Source: Sphingobacterium yanglingense (lineage in GTDB: Bacteria; Bacteroidota; Bacteroidia; Sphingobacteriales; Sphingobacteriaceae). Taken from it: DNA of 64,000 nucleotides. Numbering within the stretch: position 1 is the first letter of the stretch; each line of letters opens with the position of its first letter. The stretch is from NCBI RefSeq assembly GCF_004363245.1, contig NZ_SNYV01000003.1, forward strand, positions 55,551-119,550. Reading direction: 5' to 3'. Shown one piece after another: positions 25,162 through 34,048 of this stretch. The notes below the pieces were generated by a model. It ran no database searches. It worked only from the letters and a program-made list of their open reading frames with translations, and was not told the DNA's origin. Both the position numbers and the translations under genes were made by a program.

Positions 25162-25320
25162 ACTGTCGCGGCTTAAATTACCTCACCGTATCAGGTACAA
25201 GTATGTAAAAAAACAATGACTTTAGTTCCCCCTATACCGCTGTATTGGCAGCAGTTGTACTGCTGGGGTTAAAAAACGAATACTTACCGAAAAACTTTAG
25301 TTATAATCATAAGCAATGTT

Positions 25321-25328
25321 TATTTTTG
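25321..25328 (+). promoter_or_regulatory. -7-like box directly before purM
   Basis: TATTTTTG fits TAnnTTTG and ends 7 bases before the purM ATG, so the leader would be only a few bases. No clear -33 box is present. An imperfect hairpin (CAGCAGT/ACTGCTG at 25249-25265) lies upstream and could be a weak rnhA terminator. Confidence 0.35.
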
Positions 25329-25335
25329 TGGCAAG

Positions 25336-26514
25336 ATGTCAGATTTAAAATACAATCAAAGAGGTGTGTCCGCTGGAAAAGAGGACGTACACAATGCGAT
25401 AAAGAATATCGATAAAGGTTTATATCCAAAAGCTTTCTGCAAAATAATTCCTGATATTCTGGGAGCAGACGAGAATTGGTGTAACATCATGCACGCGGAT
25501 GGTGCCGGTACTAAATCCTCCTTAGCTTACGTCTATTGGAAGGAAACGGGTGATATCTCTGTATGGAAAGGTATCGCGCAGGACGCCATCATCATGAATC
25601 TAGATGACCTACTCTGTGTAGGCGCAATCGATAATATCATATTGTCATCTACGATAGGTCGTAATAAAAACAATATCCCTGGTGAAGTCATTGCAGAAAT
25701 CATCAATGGGACGGAAGAAATCCTTGCTGAACTACGTGAACTGGGAATAGGTATATATTCTACAGGAGGAGAAACTGCAGACGTGGGAGACCTAGTACGT
25801 ACCATTATTGTAGATAGTACGGTCACCTGTCGTATGAAACGTGAAGATGTGATCTCTAATCATAATATCAAAGGCGGAAATGTCATTGTGGGATTAGCGT
25901 CCTATGGGCAAGCGACCTATGAGAAAGAGTACAATGGAGGTATGGGATCTAATGGCCTTACCTCTGCCCGTCACGATGTATTCGGCAAATATATCGCAGA
26001 GAAATATGCTGAAAGCTTTGACCCAGCGGTTCCTTATGACTTGGTATTTGCAGGAAGTAAAGCGCTGACCGATACTGTAAAGGTAGAAACAGGTGAAGAA
26101 ATCACTGCAGGTAAGCTTGTGCTCTCTCCTACCCGTACCTATGCACCTGTCATCAAGGTTATACTGGACAAATACAGAAAGCAAATCGACGGAATGGTAC
26201 ATTGTTCTGGTGGAGCCCAAACTAAGGTTCTTCATTTTGTAGACAATGTGCATGTTATCAAAGATAACCTATTCCCGATCCCGCCGTTGTTTGACCTGAT
26301 TCAAAAGGAATCTAACACCGATTGGCAGGAAATGTACAAGGTATTCAATATGGGACACCGTATGGAACTATATGTCCCCGAAGAGATAGCTGCCGACATT
26401 ATTCAGATTTCAGAATCTTTCGGTATACCAGCTCAAATTATTGGAAGAGTGGAAGAAAGTGATAAAAAACAAGTCACTATCAACTCTCCTTATGGCACAT
26501 TTATCTACGAATAA
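25336..26514 (+). CDS. purM: Phosphoribosylformylglycinamidine cyclo-ligase (AIR synthetase)
   Basis: The 392-aa protein catalyses the fifth step of purine synthesis, FGAM plus ATP to AIR. It follows the Bacteroidota form of the AIRS fold: YNQRGVSAGKEDVHNAI at the N-terminus, then HADGAGTKSSLAY, DLLCVGA and STGGETADVGD in the ATP-binding half. GGAQTKVLHFVDN and MGHRMELYVPEE follow in the C-terminal half. These replace the classical PurM forms but keep the Asp and Gly patterns. The rimB-like gene follows after 5 bases. Confidence 0.85.
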   Translation: MSDLKYNQRGVSAGKEDVHNAIKNIDKGLYPKAFCKIIPDILGADENWCNIMHADGAGTKSSLAYVYWKETGDISVWKGIAQDAIIMNLDDLLCVGAIDNIILSSTIGRNKNNIPGEVIAEIINGTEEILAELRELGIGIYSTGGETADVGDLVRTIIVDSTVTCRMKREDVISNHNIKGGNVIVGLASYGQATYEKEYNGGMGSNGLTSARHDVFGKYIAEKYAESFDPAVPYDLVFAGSKALTDTVKVETGEEITAGKLVLSPTRTYAPVIKVILDKYRKQIDGMVHCSGGAQTKVLHFVDNVHVIKDNLFPIPPLFDLIQKESNTDWQEMYKVFNMGHRMELYVPEEIAADIIQISESFGIPAQIIGRVEESDKKQVTINSPYGTFIYE

Positions 26515-26519
26515 GCTGC

Positions 26520-26951
26520 GTGAAAGAAAAGCTGACAATAGGCAGGTATGAGATTGTGGACCTTCCCGAACTGGGGATGTACAATATAGAATCAAAAATC
26601 GACACCGGGGCCGAGACCTCGGTGTTGCATTGCGAAGACTTCGAAATCATAGAAAAAGAAGGGCATCGGTTCATCAACTGTCATATTAAGCCACACTTGG
26701 AGGAAGAGGAGATTTTAACCCTGACCTTCCCCGTCCACAGGGAGCGGGTCGTCAAAAGCTCTTTTGGCCAAACGGAAACGCGCCATATATTTTTGACTAA
26801 AATACGTATGTTTGATCAGCTCTTTGATATCAAGCTATCACTGAGAGATCGGTCATCGATGTCCTACCCTATGCTACTGGGGAGGAACTTCATCAGCGGA
26901 AAATTTCTCGTTGATGTTTCTAAAAAAGGGCTTGCTAGAAATAGCTTTTAA
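26520..26951 (+). CDS. rimB: RimB-like retropepsin-type protease (RimK-associated)
   Basis: The 143-aa protein belongs to the ATP-dependent zinc protease/RimB family. It has a retropepsin-like core with KIDTGAETSVLHC, where Asp28 in DTGA is the expected active-site residue, and a PMLLGRNF segment (about 117-124) that fits the second conserved block. In Pseudomonas, RimB processes or regulates the poly-glutamate tails that RimK adds to ribosomal protein S6. The start is GTG at 26520. It lies 49 bases before rimK on the same strand, which supports a working pair. Confidence 0.8.
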   Translation: MKEKLTIGRYEIVDLPELGMYNIESKIDTGAETSVLHCEDFEIIEKEGHRFINCHIKPHLEEEEILTLTFPVHRERVVKSSFGQTETRHIFLTKIRMFDQLFDIKLSLRDRSSMSYPMLLGRNFISGKFLVDVSKKGLARNSF

Positions 26952-27000
26952 TCAAACCTTTAGCCTACCCATTTGTTTTATATTTTAAATACGCACATTC

Positions 27001-27933
27001 GTGAAAATAGCAATACTATCTACAAATAAAAACTTATACTCCACGCAACGTCTCGTTGAAGCCGCTCAATCGAGAGGTCACGAATGCATTGTGATGGACC
27101 ATAGCAAGTGTTATGTAGGAATACAACAAGGGAAACCAAGCATCCATTATAGGGGTGAAAACATAACGGATATTGATGCTATTATCCCACGAATCGGTGC
27201 TTCGGTCACTTTTTATGGATCAGCCATAGTACGTCAATTTGAGGTCATGGATGTGATATCTGCAAATCCTAGCCAGGCTATTACGCGATCACGGGATAAG
27301 CTGAGATGTATGCAGATTCTTTCTGGTGCTGGATTAGGACTCCCTATTACTGGTTTTGCACGAACTACTTCAGATGTCGATGACCTTATTAATATGGTCG
27401 GTGGAGCACCTCTCGTCATCAAGCTATTGGAGGGCACGCAAGGTATTGGTGTGGTATTGGCCGAAACAAAAAAAGCGGCTTCTTCTGTAATAGAAGCATT
27501 CTATGGGCTGGGCAATAATATCCTCATACAAGAATATATCAAAGAAGCAAAAGGAACGGACATACGCGCGTTCGTAGTTGATGGAAAAGTCGTAGGGGCT
27601 ATGAAACGCACTGCAAAAGAGGGGGAATTTCGCTCCAATCTGCACCGAGGGGGTACTGCCGAAATTGTGACATTGACCCGTAAGGAAAGAGAAACTGCTG
27701 TAGCTGCTGCAAAAGCTATGGGACTTACTATGGCTGGGGTAGATATGCTTCCCTCTACTCGAGGACCGTTGATACTGGAAGTGAACTCGTCGCCAGGACT
27801 TGAGGGTATTGAGAAGGCTACAAACAAAGATATAGCTACCGAAATCATCAAGTATCTTGAAAGACAATATGAGGCAAAGCAATTGCTTAAACCTGTGACC
27901 AAACGTAAGGTAAAAAAAGAAAGTAAACTGTAA
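27001..27933 (+). CDS. rimK: Ribosomal protein S6 glutamate ligase
   Basis: The 310-aa ATP-grasp ligase adds glutamate residues to the C-terminus of ribosomal protein S6 (RpsF). The N-terminal pre-ATP-grasp domain holds [12 protein letters not shown] (about 62-73). The ATP-grasp part has [21 protein letters not shown] and the metal-binding [17 protein letters not shown] segment. A basic tail ends the protein. The start is GTG at 27001, as in the rimB-like gene before it. Two GTG starts in one operon hint at low expression. Confidence 0.9.
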   Translation: MKIAILSTNKNLYSTQRLVEAAQSRGHECIVMDHSKCYVGIQQGKPSIHYRGENITDIDAIIPRIGASVTFYGSAIVRQFEVMDVISANPSQAITRSRDKLRCMQILSGAGLGLPITGFARTTSDVDDLINMVGGAPLVIKLLEGTQGIGVVLAETKKAASSVIEAFYGLGNNILIQEYIKEAKGTDIRAFVVDGKVVGAMKRTAKEGEFRSNLHRGGTAEIVTLTRKERETAVAAAKAMGLTMAGVDMLPSTRGPLILEVNSSPGLEGIEKATNKDIATEIIKYLERQYEAKQLLKPVTKRKVKKESKL

Positions 27934-27960
27934 GTTTATCCTACTTAGATATAACACGAG

Positions 27961-27993
27961 AAAACCCTCCAGGATACAAACTTGGAGGGTTTT
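27961..27993. terminator. Bidirectional terminator between rimK and mnmA
   Basis: The stem AAAACCCTCCA/TGGAGGGTTTT has an 11-base loop and is A/T-flanked on both strands. Confidence 0.9.
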
Positions 27994-28035
27994 CTACTAT
28001 AAGAGTCTCGAAAGAATCTTTTATTGAGGTATATG

Positions 28036-29127
28036 TTACTTCATTAAGAAGCCTCCACCCAACAAATCATTGCCTTCATAGAAAACAGCGGACTGCCCCG
28101 GTGCAATTCCTTTGACCGCATGTGGAAAGTCGACCTGCATCATATCTCCAAGCTGTGTCAAGGTAGAGATAGCTCCTGCATCTTTATACCTGATTTTGGT
28201 AATCGCCTCCATAGGTTCTTCCAAAGAGGCATACTTTACTAAATTGATATTGCGGACAAAAGCTTGCGAACGCTCCAGCTCGTGTTCTTCACCCAAGACT
28301 ACAGAGTTACTCTCTGGCAATATCTCAATGACAAACATAGGCTTGCCTAAAGCAATCCCCAACCCTTTACGCTGTCCAATCGTGAAATAAGGATATCCGA
28401 TATGCTGTCCTACTACGGTACCATCAGAGAGTAAAAAATTACCCGGACCGATCTCTTGGTCCAAAGTTGGCTTTTTATGTCTCAGAAACTCTCTATAGTC
28501 GTTGTTCGGAACAAAACAGATCTCGTAGCTCTCCGATTTATTGGCCAGTTCCTTTTGCCCCATATCCAGTGCCATCTGCTTAATCTCCGATTTATGGAAA
28601 CCTCCCAATGGGAACTGTGTACGGGCAAGATTCTCTTGTGTAACCCCCCAAAGAACATAAGATTGATCCTTGTGCTCATCTAGCCCTTTAGAGATCACAT
28701 AACGACCGTTATCGTGCTGACGGATATTGGCGTAGTGTCCTGTAGCTATAAACTCGCAGTCTAGCTTATTTGCCCTTTTAATGAGTGCCTCCCATTTGAT
28801 GTGGGTATTACACAATACACAGGGATTGGGCGTACGCCCAGCGATATACTCGTCTACGAAATTATCGATTACGTAATCACCAAACTCATTCCGGATATCT
28901 AAAATAAAATGGGGAAAACCATAATTTACAGCCAGCGACCGCGCATCATTAATACTATCCAAGCTACAGCATCCGGTTTCCTTGGACGTACCTCCAGAGT
29001 TCGCATAATCCCAAGTCTTCATGGTTATCCCAATCACTTCATAACCTTGTTCGTGTAGCATTACAGCCGCTACCGAACTATCCACCCCCCCACTCATAGC
29101 CACTAATACTCTTCCTTTTTTACTCAT
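28036..29127 (-). CDS. mnmA: tRNA-specific 2-thiouridylase
   Basis: The 363-aa enzyme puts sulfur on C2 of U34 in tRNA Lys, Glu and Gln. The PP-loop MSGGVDSSV lies at 11-19. The catalytic cysteines are expected at Cys103 or Cys106 in NPCVLC and Cys204 in SYEICFVP, close to E. coli C102 and C199. The C-terminal domain includes GQRKGLGIA. Length is standard. The ATG at 29127 is preceded by a good -7 box. Confidence 0.93.
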   Translation of the reverse strand: MSKKGRVLVAMSGGVDSSVAAVMLHEQGYEVIGITMKTWDYANSGGTSKETGCCSLDSINDARSLAVNYGFPHFILDIRNEFGDYVIDNFVDEYIAGRTPNPCVLCNTHIKWEALIKRANKLDCEFIATGHYANIRQHDNGRYVISKGLDEHKDQSYVLWGVTQENLARTQFPLGGFHKSEIKQMALDMGQKELANKSESYEICFVPNNDYREFLRHKKPTLDQEIGPGNFLLSDGTVVGQHIGYPYFTIGQRKGLGIALGKPMFVIEILPESNSVVLGEEHELERSQAFVRNINLVKYASLEEPMEAITKIRYKDAGAISTLTQLGDMMQVDFPHAVKGIAPGQSAVFYEGNDLLGGGFLMK

Positions 29128-29144
29128 ACTATTTTAATAAAGTG

Positions 29145-29152
29145 CAAAGATA
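29145..29152 (-). promoter_or_regulatory. -7 box of mnmA
   Basis: TATCTTTG on the minus strand matches TAnnTTTG, 17 bases before the mnmA ATG. No -33 TTG is evident. Confidence 0.45.
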
Positions 29153-29271
29153 CCCTAAAATCATTTATCCCTGTGTTTATTTCGTGTAATTTTATCTCTA
29201 TCAAAATCAATCGATTGTAGATATATCGCATTTTTTTTTGTAGAAATGTTTTAGAATCCAAAAAGAGAAGC

Positions 29272-29279
29272 TATATTTG
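29272..29279 (+). promoter_or_regulatory. -7 box of the tRNA-Phe pair
   Basis: TATATTTG matches TAnnTTTG, 34 bases before the first tRNA-Phe. The -33 region is weak. Confidence 0.5.
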
Positions 29280-29313
29280 CATCGCAAGAACGGTAAAACG
29301 GATTGCAAAAAAA

Positions 29314-29389
29314 GGTGCCATAGCTCAGTTGGTAGAGCAAAGGACTGAAAATCCTTGTGTCGCTGGTTCGAATCCAGCTGGCACCACCA
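29314..29389 (+). tRNA. tRNA-Phe(GAA), copy 1, CCA encoded
   Basis: The cloverleaf has acceptor stem GGTGCCA/TGGCACC, an anticodon loop CTGAAAA (GAA) and T-arm GGTTCGAATCC. The mature 3' CCA is encoded (29387-29389). It is the first of two tandem copies. Confidence 0.97.
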
Positions 29390-29429
29390 AAATCTGACAA
29401 GTAACAGATTCAAAATAAAAACTTGGTAA

Positions 29430-29502
29430 GGTGCCATAGCTCAGTTGGTAGAGCAAAGGACTGAAAATCCTTGTGTCGCTGGTTCGAATCCAGCTGGCAC
29501 CA
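29430..29502 (+). tRNA. tRNA-Phe(GAA), copy 2, CCA not encoded
   Basis: The 73-base tRNA body is identical to copy 1. After the discriminator A the sequence reads CAA, so CCA must be added by the nucleotidyltransferase. It is 40 bases downstream of copy 1, presumably on one transcript ended by the terminator at 29504. Confidence 0.97.
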
Positions 29503-29503
29503 C

Positions 29504-29537
29504 AAAAAAAGACTATCCCATAAGATAGTCTTTTTTT
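29504..29537. terminator. Bidirectional terminator after the tRNA-Phe pair
   Basis: The stem AAAAAAAGACTATC/GATAGTCTTTTTTT has a short loop. It serves the tRNA unit (+) and the MBL-fold gene (-). Confidence 0.9.
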
Positions 29538-29551
29538 ATTTCTTCCCTGTC

Positions 29552-30502
29552 CTATCCTTTTAAAATATTCCGGACTTTCATCCTGTCACTATAGAACTCA
29601 CGTAAGTGTGCCCCTTCACCATGAACTGTCCAAATCTCGGTTGGCTCTACTTGACCAATGTAAGTCAGTAAATCTGCCCAGTCGATATGATCAGAAATAT
29701 AAAGAGAAAGATCATTCTGCCGCTGTAATCGCTTCCATCCTGAAGCAAAAACACGAACTACATTCTTGGCCCTTATATAATGATTGAAGGTCATAGGAGG
29801 TACGAGATACACCTTATCTCTCCCTTCTTTTAATGATTTCCGTTGATAGGGTTCGTAATTTAACTTAACAAAGCCCAAATCGTCATAGATACGATGCAAA
29901 GGTAGCATGCTGTGATGCAGGAGCACTGTCTTTTCCGGACAATAGGTATTGAGCAAATGCGTAAGTCGTTGAGACTTGCCTAGCGCATAACACCCAAGCA
30001 TAATATGCGTCGATACTGCCTTTAGCTTTTTAATCTCTTCTATTGGATCTGGATGCATAACAGCGGGGTCTGCAAACGTAGTCTCCGTAATCAATACATC
30101 GGCCTTGACATAAGCTATAGGCTCGCAGGTCGCGTCCTCTTGGAGCTTATAATCCCCCGTATAGAGATAGCGCACGCCTTTGAAAACCATCAACACCTGA
30201 GCAGACCCTAATATATGTCCTGCAGGGATGAAAGTAACCGCTACACCATTTAAATCAAAGCTCTCGTCAAACCCTTTAATGAAATAGCTTGACTGGGTAT
30301 GCCTGGTAAAACGATACTGCATAAAAGCAGCTGTAGCAGCTGTACAGTATACATTCCGATTTCCTGGGACCGCGTGATCACCATGGGCATGGGAAATGAC
30401 AGCCTTCTGTACAGGCTGCTTGGGATCAATATAAAAATCTCCGTACCGACAATAGAATCCTAGAGCGGTCTCCACTAAAAAGTCGTCAATTATTTCGACC
30501 AT
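29552..30502 (-). CDS. MBL-fold exonuclease (ligase-associated DNA exonuclease-like)
   Basis: The 316-aa metallo-beta-lactamase-fold nuclease has HAHGDH at 38-43 (HxHxDH zinc motif), PAGHILGSAQV for the next His and a YTGDY Asp ligand. The order resembles the SNM1/CPSF-like ligase-associated exonuclease family, which in other bacteria sits beside an ATP-dependent DNA ligase and an Lhr-type helicase. Neither is here, so the partner genes may lie elsewhere. RNA substrates remain possible. It overlaps the 3' end of coaE by 13 bases, so it is translationally coupled. Confidence 0.78.
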   Translation of the reverse strand: MVEIIDDFLVETALGFYCRYGDFYIDPKQPVQKAVISHAHGDHAVPGNRNVYCTAATAAFMQYRFTRHTQSSYFIKGFDESFDLNGVAVTFIPAGHILGSAQVLMVFKGVRYLYTGDYKLQEDATCEPIAYVKADVLITETTFADPAVMHPDPIEEIKKLKAVSTHIMLGCYALGKSQRLTHLLNTYCPEKTVLLHHSMLPLHRIYDDLGFVKLNYEPYQRKSLKEGRDKVYLVPPMTFNHYIRAKNVVRVFASGWKRLQRQNDLSLYISDHIDWADLLTYIGQVEPTEIWTVHGEGAHLREFYSDRMKVRNILKG

Positions 30503-31089
30503 TTTCTTTGTAAAATCTGTTGGTGTATATATAATATCTGCGGCAACAAGGGGCTCACCCCGTCATTATGAACAATGAAATCCGCATACTTCTTTTTTTC
30601 AGACTCGGGCATCTGCTTATCTATTCGCCCTTGGACTTCCTCACGCGATACGCCATCTCTGTGCATAACACGTTCAATCCTTAGCTCCTCTGGAGCTGAT
30701 ACTAAAATAAGACAATCTAAGCTCTTATAGGATCCGCTCTCTACTAGTAGTGCAGCCTCCTTAAGGCTATAAGCTGCAGTCTGCCGCATTGCCCATTCCT
30801 GCCCATGTCTGATGACTACAGGGTGAACAATACTATTCAATAGCTGTAATTTATCATTATTATTAAAGACCTGTATGGACAACCATTTCCGATCCAGTGT
30901 TCCGTCGGACTGATACACGGCTTCGCCGAATGCATCCACTAATCCTTGGTGTATACGGGGATCCTGATTCATAAGTTGCTTGGCTTCTTTATCCGCGTCG
31001 TAAAAAGGAACGCCCATAGCCTTAAAAATGCGGGATATATAGCTCTTACCTGAACCAATCCCTCCTGTAATACCAACTTTTATTCCCAT
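30490..31089 (-). CDS. coaE: Dephospho-CoA kinase
   Basis: The 199-aa P-loop kinase performs the last step of CoA synthesis. The Walker A GITGGIGSGKS lies at 7-17, followed by the FYDADKEAKQL segment that binds dephospho-CoA and a lid with RDGVSREEVQGRIDKQ. Length is normal. It starts 6 bases after ybbR and overlaps the MBL exonuclease gene. Confidence 0.93.
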   Translation of the reverse strand: MGIKVGITGGIGSGKSYISRIFKAMGVPFYDADKEAKQLMNQDPRIHQGLVDAFGEAVYQSDGTLDRKWLSIQVFNNNDKLQLLNSIVHPVVIRHGQEWAMRQTAAYSLKEAALLVESGSYKSLDCLILVSAPEELRIERVMHRDGVSREEVQGRIDKQMPESEKKKYADFIVHNDGVSPLLPQILYIHQQILQRKWSK

Positions 31090-31095
31090 TGTGAC

Positions 31096-32043
31096 TTATT
31101 TACGAACGAAGAAATCGACATTCTGAGGCTCTATTTTTATGATTTTAACATAATCAGGAACTTTGGTCATCAGGATAGGCAAGCTTTTCACTCGATTTTC
31201 AGCCCAATTATCCAGATCGACAATAGCTTCAAAATCGCGGGCAGTCCATTTGCTGAAATCCTTTAAAGAAACCAATGTCGTAACGGTCACCTTACTAGGA
31301 ATAGTCCGGACCGAAGTATAGCGTCCTTCATTCTCTACTTTTATAGGAATTTCGATGATCTTTTCTGTCAATTCACCTATGGGAATGGTCACCTCCGCAA
31401 AGGTTGGATAGATCGTAACATTGGTACGTTGCTTTCTATTGATATTAGAAACTGTTCGGATATCGGTATGTACCTGCGTACCAAACACACTATCGGTCTC
31501 TAGAAACTCTATATTTGCAACATCTTCCAATGGCCCGGTAATCGTCACATATTCCGGACTGGTACGTGTAGGCCCAACCACACCATATTGTTTTTTAAAG
31601 CCAATATGCATTGGTACACGGACCGGAACTTTGCGCTGGGTCTGTTTGGAAAAATCAAAATACAAGGTATCCGGTCCCACACTGATGACTTGTTTATCTA
31701 CGGGGAACTGTCTATTGATAAAACCGATCTGATTGGAAAAAACGATATAATTACGGCTGCTTAGACTACTTAGGTCAACCTGGATATTTGCCGTATCAGG
31801 GTTTAGACGGGACATTAGGACGTTCCAACCGCTCATTTTGATACGTACACTAACGGTATCTGATTGTAACGGGTGAAATGCTCGCTTCTCTGGTATATTG
31901 ACATACTCAATTCCAGCCTTAACGGTAAAGGTGTATTTATTGGAAACAGCAATCAGCAACCAAGCGACAAAAGAAATAACAAGGCAACGTACGAAAATGG
32001 AAATTTTACGCCGTTGTATTTTATTTATTCTCCTTTGTTTCAT
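31096..32043 (-). CDS. YbbR-like domain protein
   Basis: The 315-aa protein has a basic N-terminus, one membrane helix (about 17-35) and an extracytoplasmic part of YbbR-type beta repeats. In Firmicutes YbbR/CdaR controls the diadenylate cyclase CdaA; in Bacteroidota such a gene usually sits with yajC and coaE, as here. No cdaA is in the window. A terminator separates it from yajC, so it may start from its own promoter in the 150-base gap. Confidence 0.82.
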   Translation of the reverse strand: MKQRRINKIQRRKISIFVRCLVISFVAWLLIAVSNKYTFTVKAGIEYVNIPEKRAFHPLQSDTVSVRIKMSGWNVLMSRLNPDTANIQVDLSSLSSRNYIVFSNQIGFINRQFPVDKQVISVGPDTLYFDFSKQTQRKVPVRVPMHIGFKKQYGVVGPTRTSPEYVTITGPLEDVANIEFLETDSVFGTQVHTDIRTVSNINRKQRTNVTIYPTFAEVTIPIGELTEKIIEIPIKVENEGRYTSVRTIPSKVTVTTLVSLKDFSKWTARDFEAIVDLDNWAENRVKSLPILMTKVPDYVKIIKIEPQNVDFFVRK

Positions 32044-32191
32044 CGGTAAATAATTATTACACGCTCTATAGTCGACATGGGGGGGGCTCTTTGTTCTACA
32101 CTATTCGAACAAGCCTTCAAATCACCCCCACACAGCTTGTAGTACCTAGATTGTTTAAATACAAACTTAAAAAAAATGAGTTGTATTATCG

Positions 32192-32221
32192 AAAAAAAAG
32201 CCATTCAAAACATGAATGGCC
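32192..32221 (-). terminator. Terminator of yajC
   Basis: On the minus strand GCCATTC/GAATGGC with a 7-base loop is followed by T8. It splits the leftward block into two transcription units. Confidence 0.85.
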
Positions 32222-32244
32222 TGTATTCTTTGCAGTAAGAGAAG

Positions 32245-32565
32245 TTAATCTTTCTTTACTTCTGTATTCGCAGCACGTGATGCATCTAAAGAGATTGCCG
32301 ATTTGTCAAAACGCATTTTAACACCAGAACCTACATCGATCAAAAAAGTAGACTCACTAACCTCAACGATACGTCCATGTATACCCGCTGTAGTTACTAC
32401 CTTCGAATTAACATCTAACTCCTGAATATATTTCTTGTGATCTTTCTGCTTTTTCATCTGCGGTCTGATCATGAAGAAATAAAATACAACAACGATTAAA
32501 ATCATTGGTAAGAAACTCATGATTCCGCCACCACCTGCAGCTTGTAAAAAAAATGTTGATATCAT
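32245..32565 (-). CDS. yajC: Sec translocon accessory subunit YajC
   Basis: The 106-aa protein has a short N-terminus with a Gly run, one membrane helix (about 17-35) and the typical MIRPQMKKQKDHKKYIQEL segment. A small cytoplasmic domain with VVTTAGIHGRIVEV follows. YajC binds SecDF and SecYEG at the inner membrane. secDF is not adjacent. Confidence 0.92.
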   Translation of the reverse strand: MISTFFLQAAGGGGIMSFLPMILIVVVFYFFMIRPQMKKQKDHKKYIQELDVNSKVVTTAGIHGRIVEVSESTFLIDVGSGVKMRFDKSAISLDASRAANTEVKKD

Positions 32566-32598
32566 TTTATTATTTATTTAGTTATTGATTACTGTTTT

Positions 32599-33048
32599 CT
32601 ATTCTTCGACAACTCCTTTGATCTGGATTGTTGTCACTCTATTTTCTGCGTTAGAGCTTACTGTTACAATCTTCTGCTGATTGCCCACTTGCCCTAAACT
32701 ATTAAAACTCACTTTAATCTCACCAACTTTGCCAGGCAAAACCGGCTCTTTGGTAAAATCTGGTGTAGTACACCCACAGGAGGCCGAAACCTGAGACAAG
32801 ATAACCGGAGCAGCTCCCGTATTCTTGAACTTAAAGATATGTTCCACTACTGCTCCTTCTTTTACCTTACCAAAATCAAAGGCAGACTCCTCAAATTCGA
32901 TAATCCCCTGCTGCTTGGAAGCTGTTGTATCAGTTGTGGAGGCTACAGGTTGTTCCACATTTTGTTCTGTCTTGGTCGCACTTTGATTACCGCAACCTAC
33001 CAATAACCCAATGATGGCAAAAGCCAAAAGCGTGTTTTTAAATACCAT
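32599..33048 (-). CDS. DUF1573 domain lipoprotein
   Basis: The 149-aa protein has a lipoprotein signal (lipobox LVGC, Cys19), a linker rich in Thr and Gln and a single DUF1573 immunoglobulin-like domain. That domain carries FDFGKVKEGAVVEHIFKFKNTG and the SASCGCTTPDF cysteine motif. DUF1573 proteins are common in Bacteroidota envelopes and have no settled function. The gene is 3 bases from nusB and 33 from yajC, so it is within the operon. Confidence 0.87.
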   Translation of the reverse strand: MVFKNTLLAFAIIGLLVGCGNQSATKTEQNVEQPVASTTDTTASKQQGIIEFEESAFDFGKVKEGAVVEHIFKFKNTGAAPVILSQVSASCGCTTPDFTKEPVLPGKVGEIKVSFNSLGQVGNQQKIVTVSSNAENRVTTIQIKGVVEE

Positions 33049-33051
33049 AAG

Positions 33052-33999
33052 TTAATCTTTTAATCCCCTACCTGCTTTCCGAATACGTCCTTCTTTCGTT
33101 AAGTCAGCTAGGATCTTATCTAAAATACCATTAATAAAAGTATTACTCTTCAATGTACTGAACGACTTAGAAAGTTCAATATATTCATTTATTGTTACCT
33201 TCACCGGTATAGAGGGGAAGTTTATCAATTCACTGATTGCCATACGCATCAATAGAATGTCCATTAACGCAATACGATCAGCTTCCCAGTTCTTTGTTTT
33301 TGCCGCAATCAGAGCCTGATACTCTTCTCCGTAACGGATAGATGTCTTCAGTAACTCGGAAATAAACTCTTCATCTTCATCCCAGCTCGGTGTAAGATCG
33401 GCCAACTTATTTTGTGAAGGATTCTCTGAGCTAAAGTTTTTAAAGGTCTTAGCAATCATTGCCTGAAGAACTTCTTTGTCGACGGGCCAATTGATAAATT
33501 TATCCTCGAAAACCTGTTCAATATCTACAGATTTAAGTATTATTTTCTTGAAGATATATCTAATAATATCTTTCTCTGCATTGATACTGTGGTCCGTTGA
33601 AGCTAAATATTCCAAATAAGCTGGGGAATCCTTAAGCTGAGCAAAAATAGAACGAACAATCTCTGGGTCAAATCCCCAAGACACGTTATATTTTTTAACC
33701 AACTCCAAATATGTCCGATTTTGACGTAACGACTCAATAAAGGTGTTACTATTCAACTTTGCAGTTAAGATTTTATCCTGTTCGGTAGGCAGAAACTTAG
33801 CTGCACGACTCTCCTGATCCAAAACCACATACTCTGCTACCTCATCCAATAGGTTCAATGTCCAGATATACATCTCATTGACCTCTTCGACATTCTTGAA
33901 AAGTGCTTTTTCAAAACCTTTAACCTGTTTATCCTCGGATAAACTGTACGCGTAAAGCGTCTGCAATACCTTAACTCTAAGGTGTCTTCTGTTTAACAT
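33052..33999 (-). CDS. nusB: Transcription antitermination factor NusB (long Bacteroidota form)
   Basis: The 315-aa protein starts MLNRRHLRVKVLQTLYAYSL, the RNA-binding N-terminal helix. The NusB fold is completed at the C-terminus (LMDILLMRMAISELINFPSIPVKVTINEYIELSKSFS), with an inserted or extended middle region. NusB of E. coli has 139 aa; Bacteroidota forms are about twice as long. NusB with NusE binds boxA of rRNA leaders and prevents early termination. Confidence 0.9.
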   Translation of the reverse strand: MLNRRHLRVKVLQTLYAYSLSEDKQVKGFEKALFKNVEEVNEMYIWTLNLLDEVAEYVVLDQESRAAKFLPTEQDKILTAKLNSNTFIESLRQNRTYLELVKKYNVSWGFDPEIVRSIFAQLKDSPAYLEYLASTDHSINAEKDIIRYIFKKIILKSVDIEQVFEDKFINWPVDKEVLQAMIAKTFKNFSSENPSQNKLADLTPSWDEDEEFISELLKTSIRYGEEYQALIAAKTKNWEADRIALMDILLMRMAISELINFPSIPVKVTINEYIELSKSFSTLKSNTFINGILDKILADLTKEGRIRKAGRGLKD

Positions 34000-34004
34000 A
34001 TGTA

Positions 34005-34035
34005 ATAAGAACGATAATTTTATAAGAACGATAAT
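34005..34035. repeat. Short direct repeat between leucine-dehydrogenase homologue and nusB
   Basis: The 14-base unit ATAAGAACGATAAT occurs at 34005-34018 and 34022-34035, a 17-bp period. It fills most of the 49-bp gap before nusB and is probably a slippage duplication. Confidence 0.7.
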
Positions 34036-34048
34036 CTAAGAATAGATC

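Noticed and set aside
27424..27957. A 177-aa minus-strand open frame opposite rimK
   Set aside because: It is Phe/Ser/Cys-rich with no domain and lies entirely opposite a well-conserved ATP-grasp gene; a second overlapping antisense frame shows the same effect.
29207..29437. A 76-aa minus-strand open frame over the first tRNA-Phe
   Set aside because: It is the reverse translation of the tRNA and its flanks, a common artefact; the tRNA fold explains the sequence.
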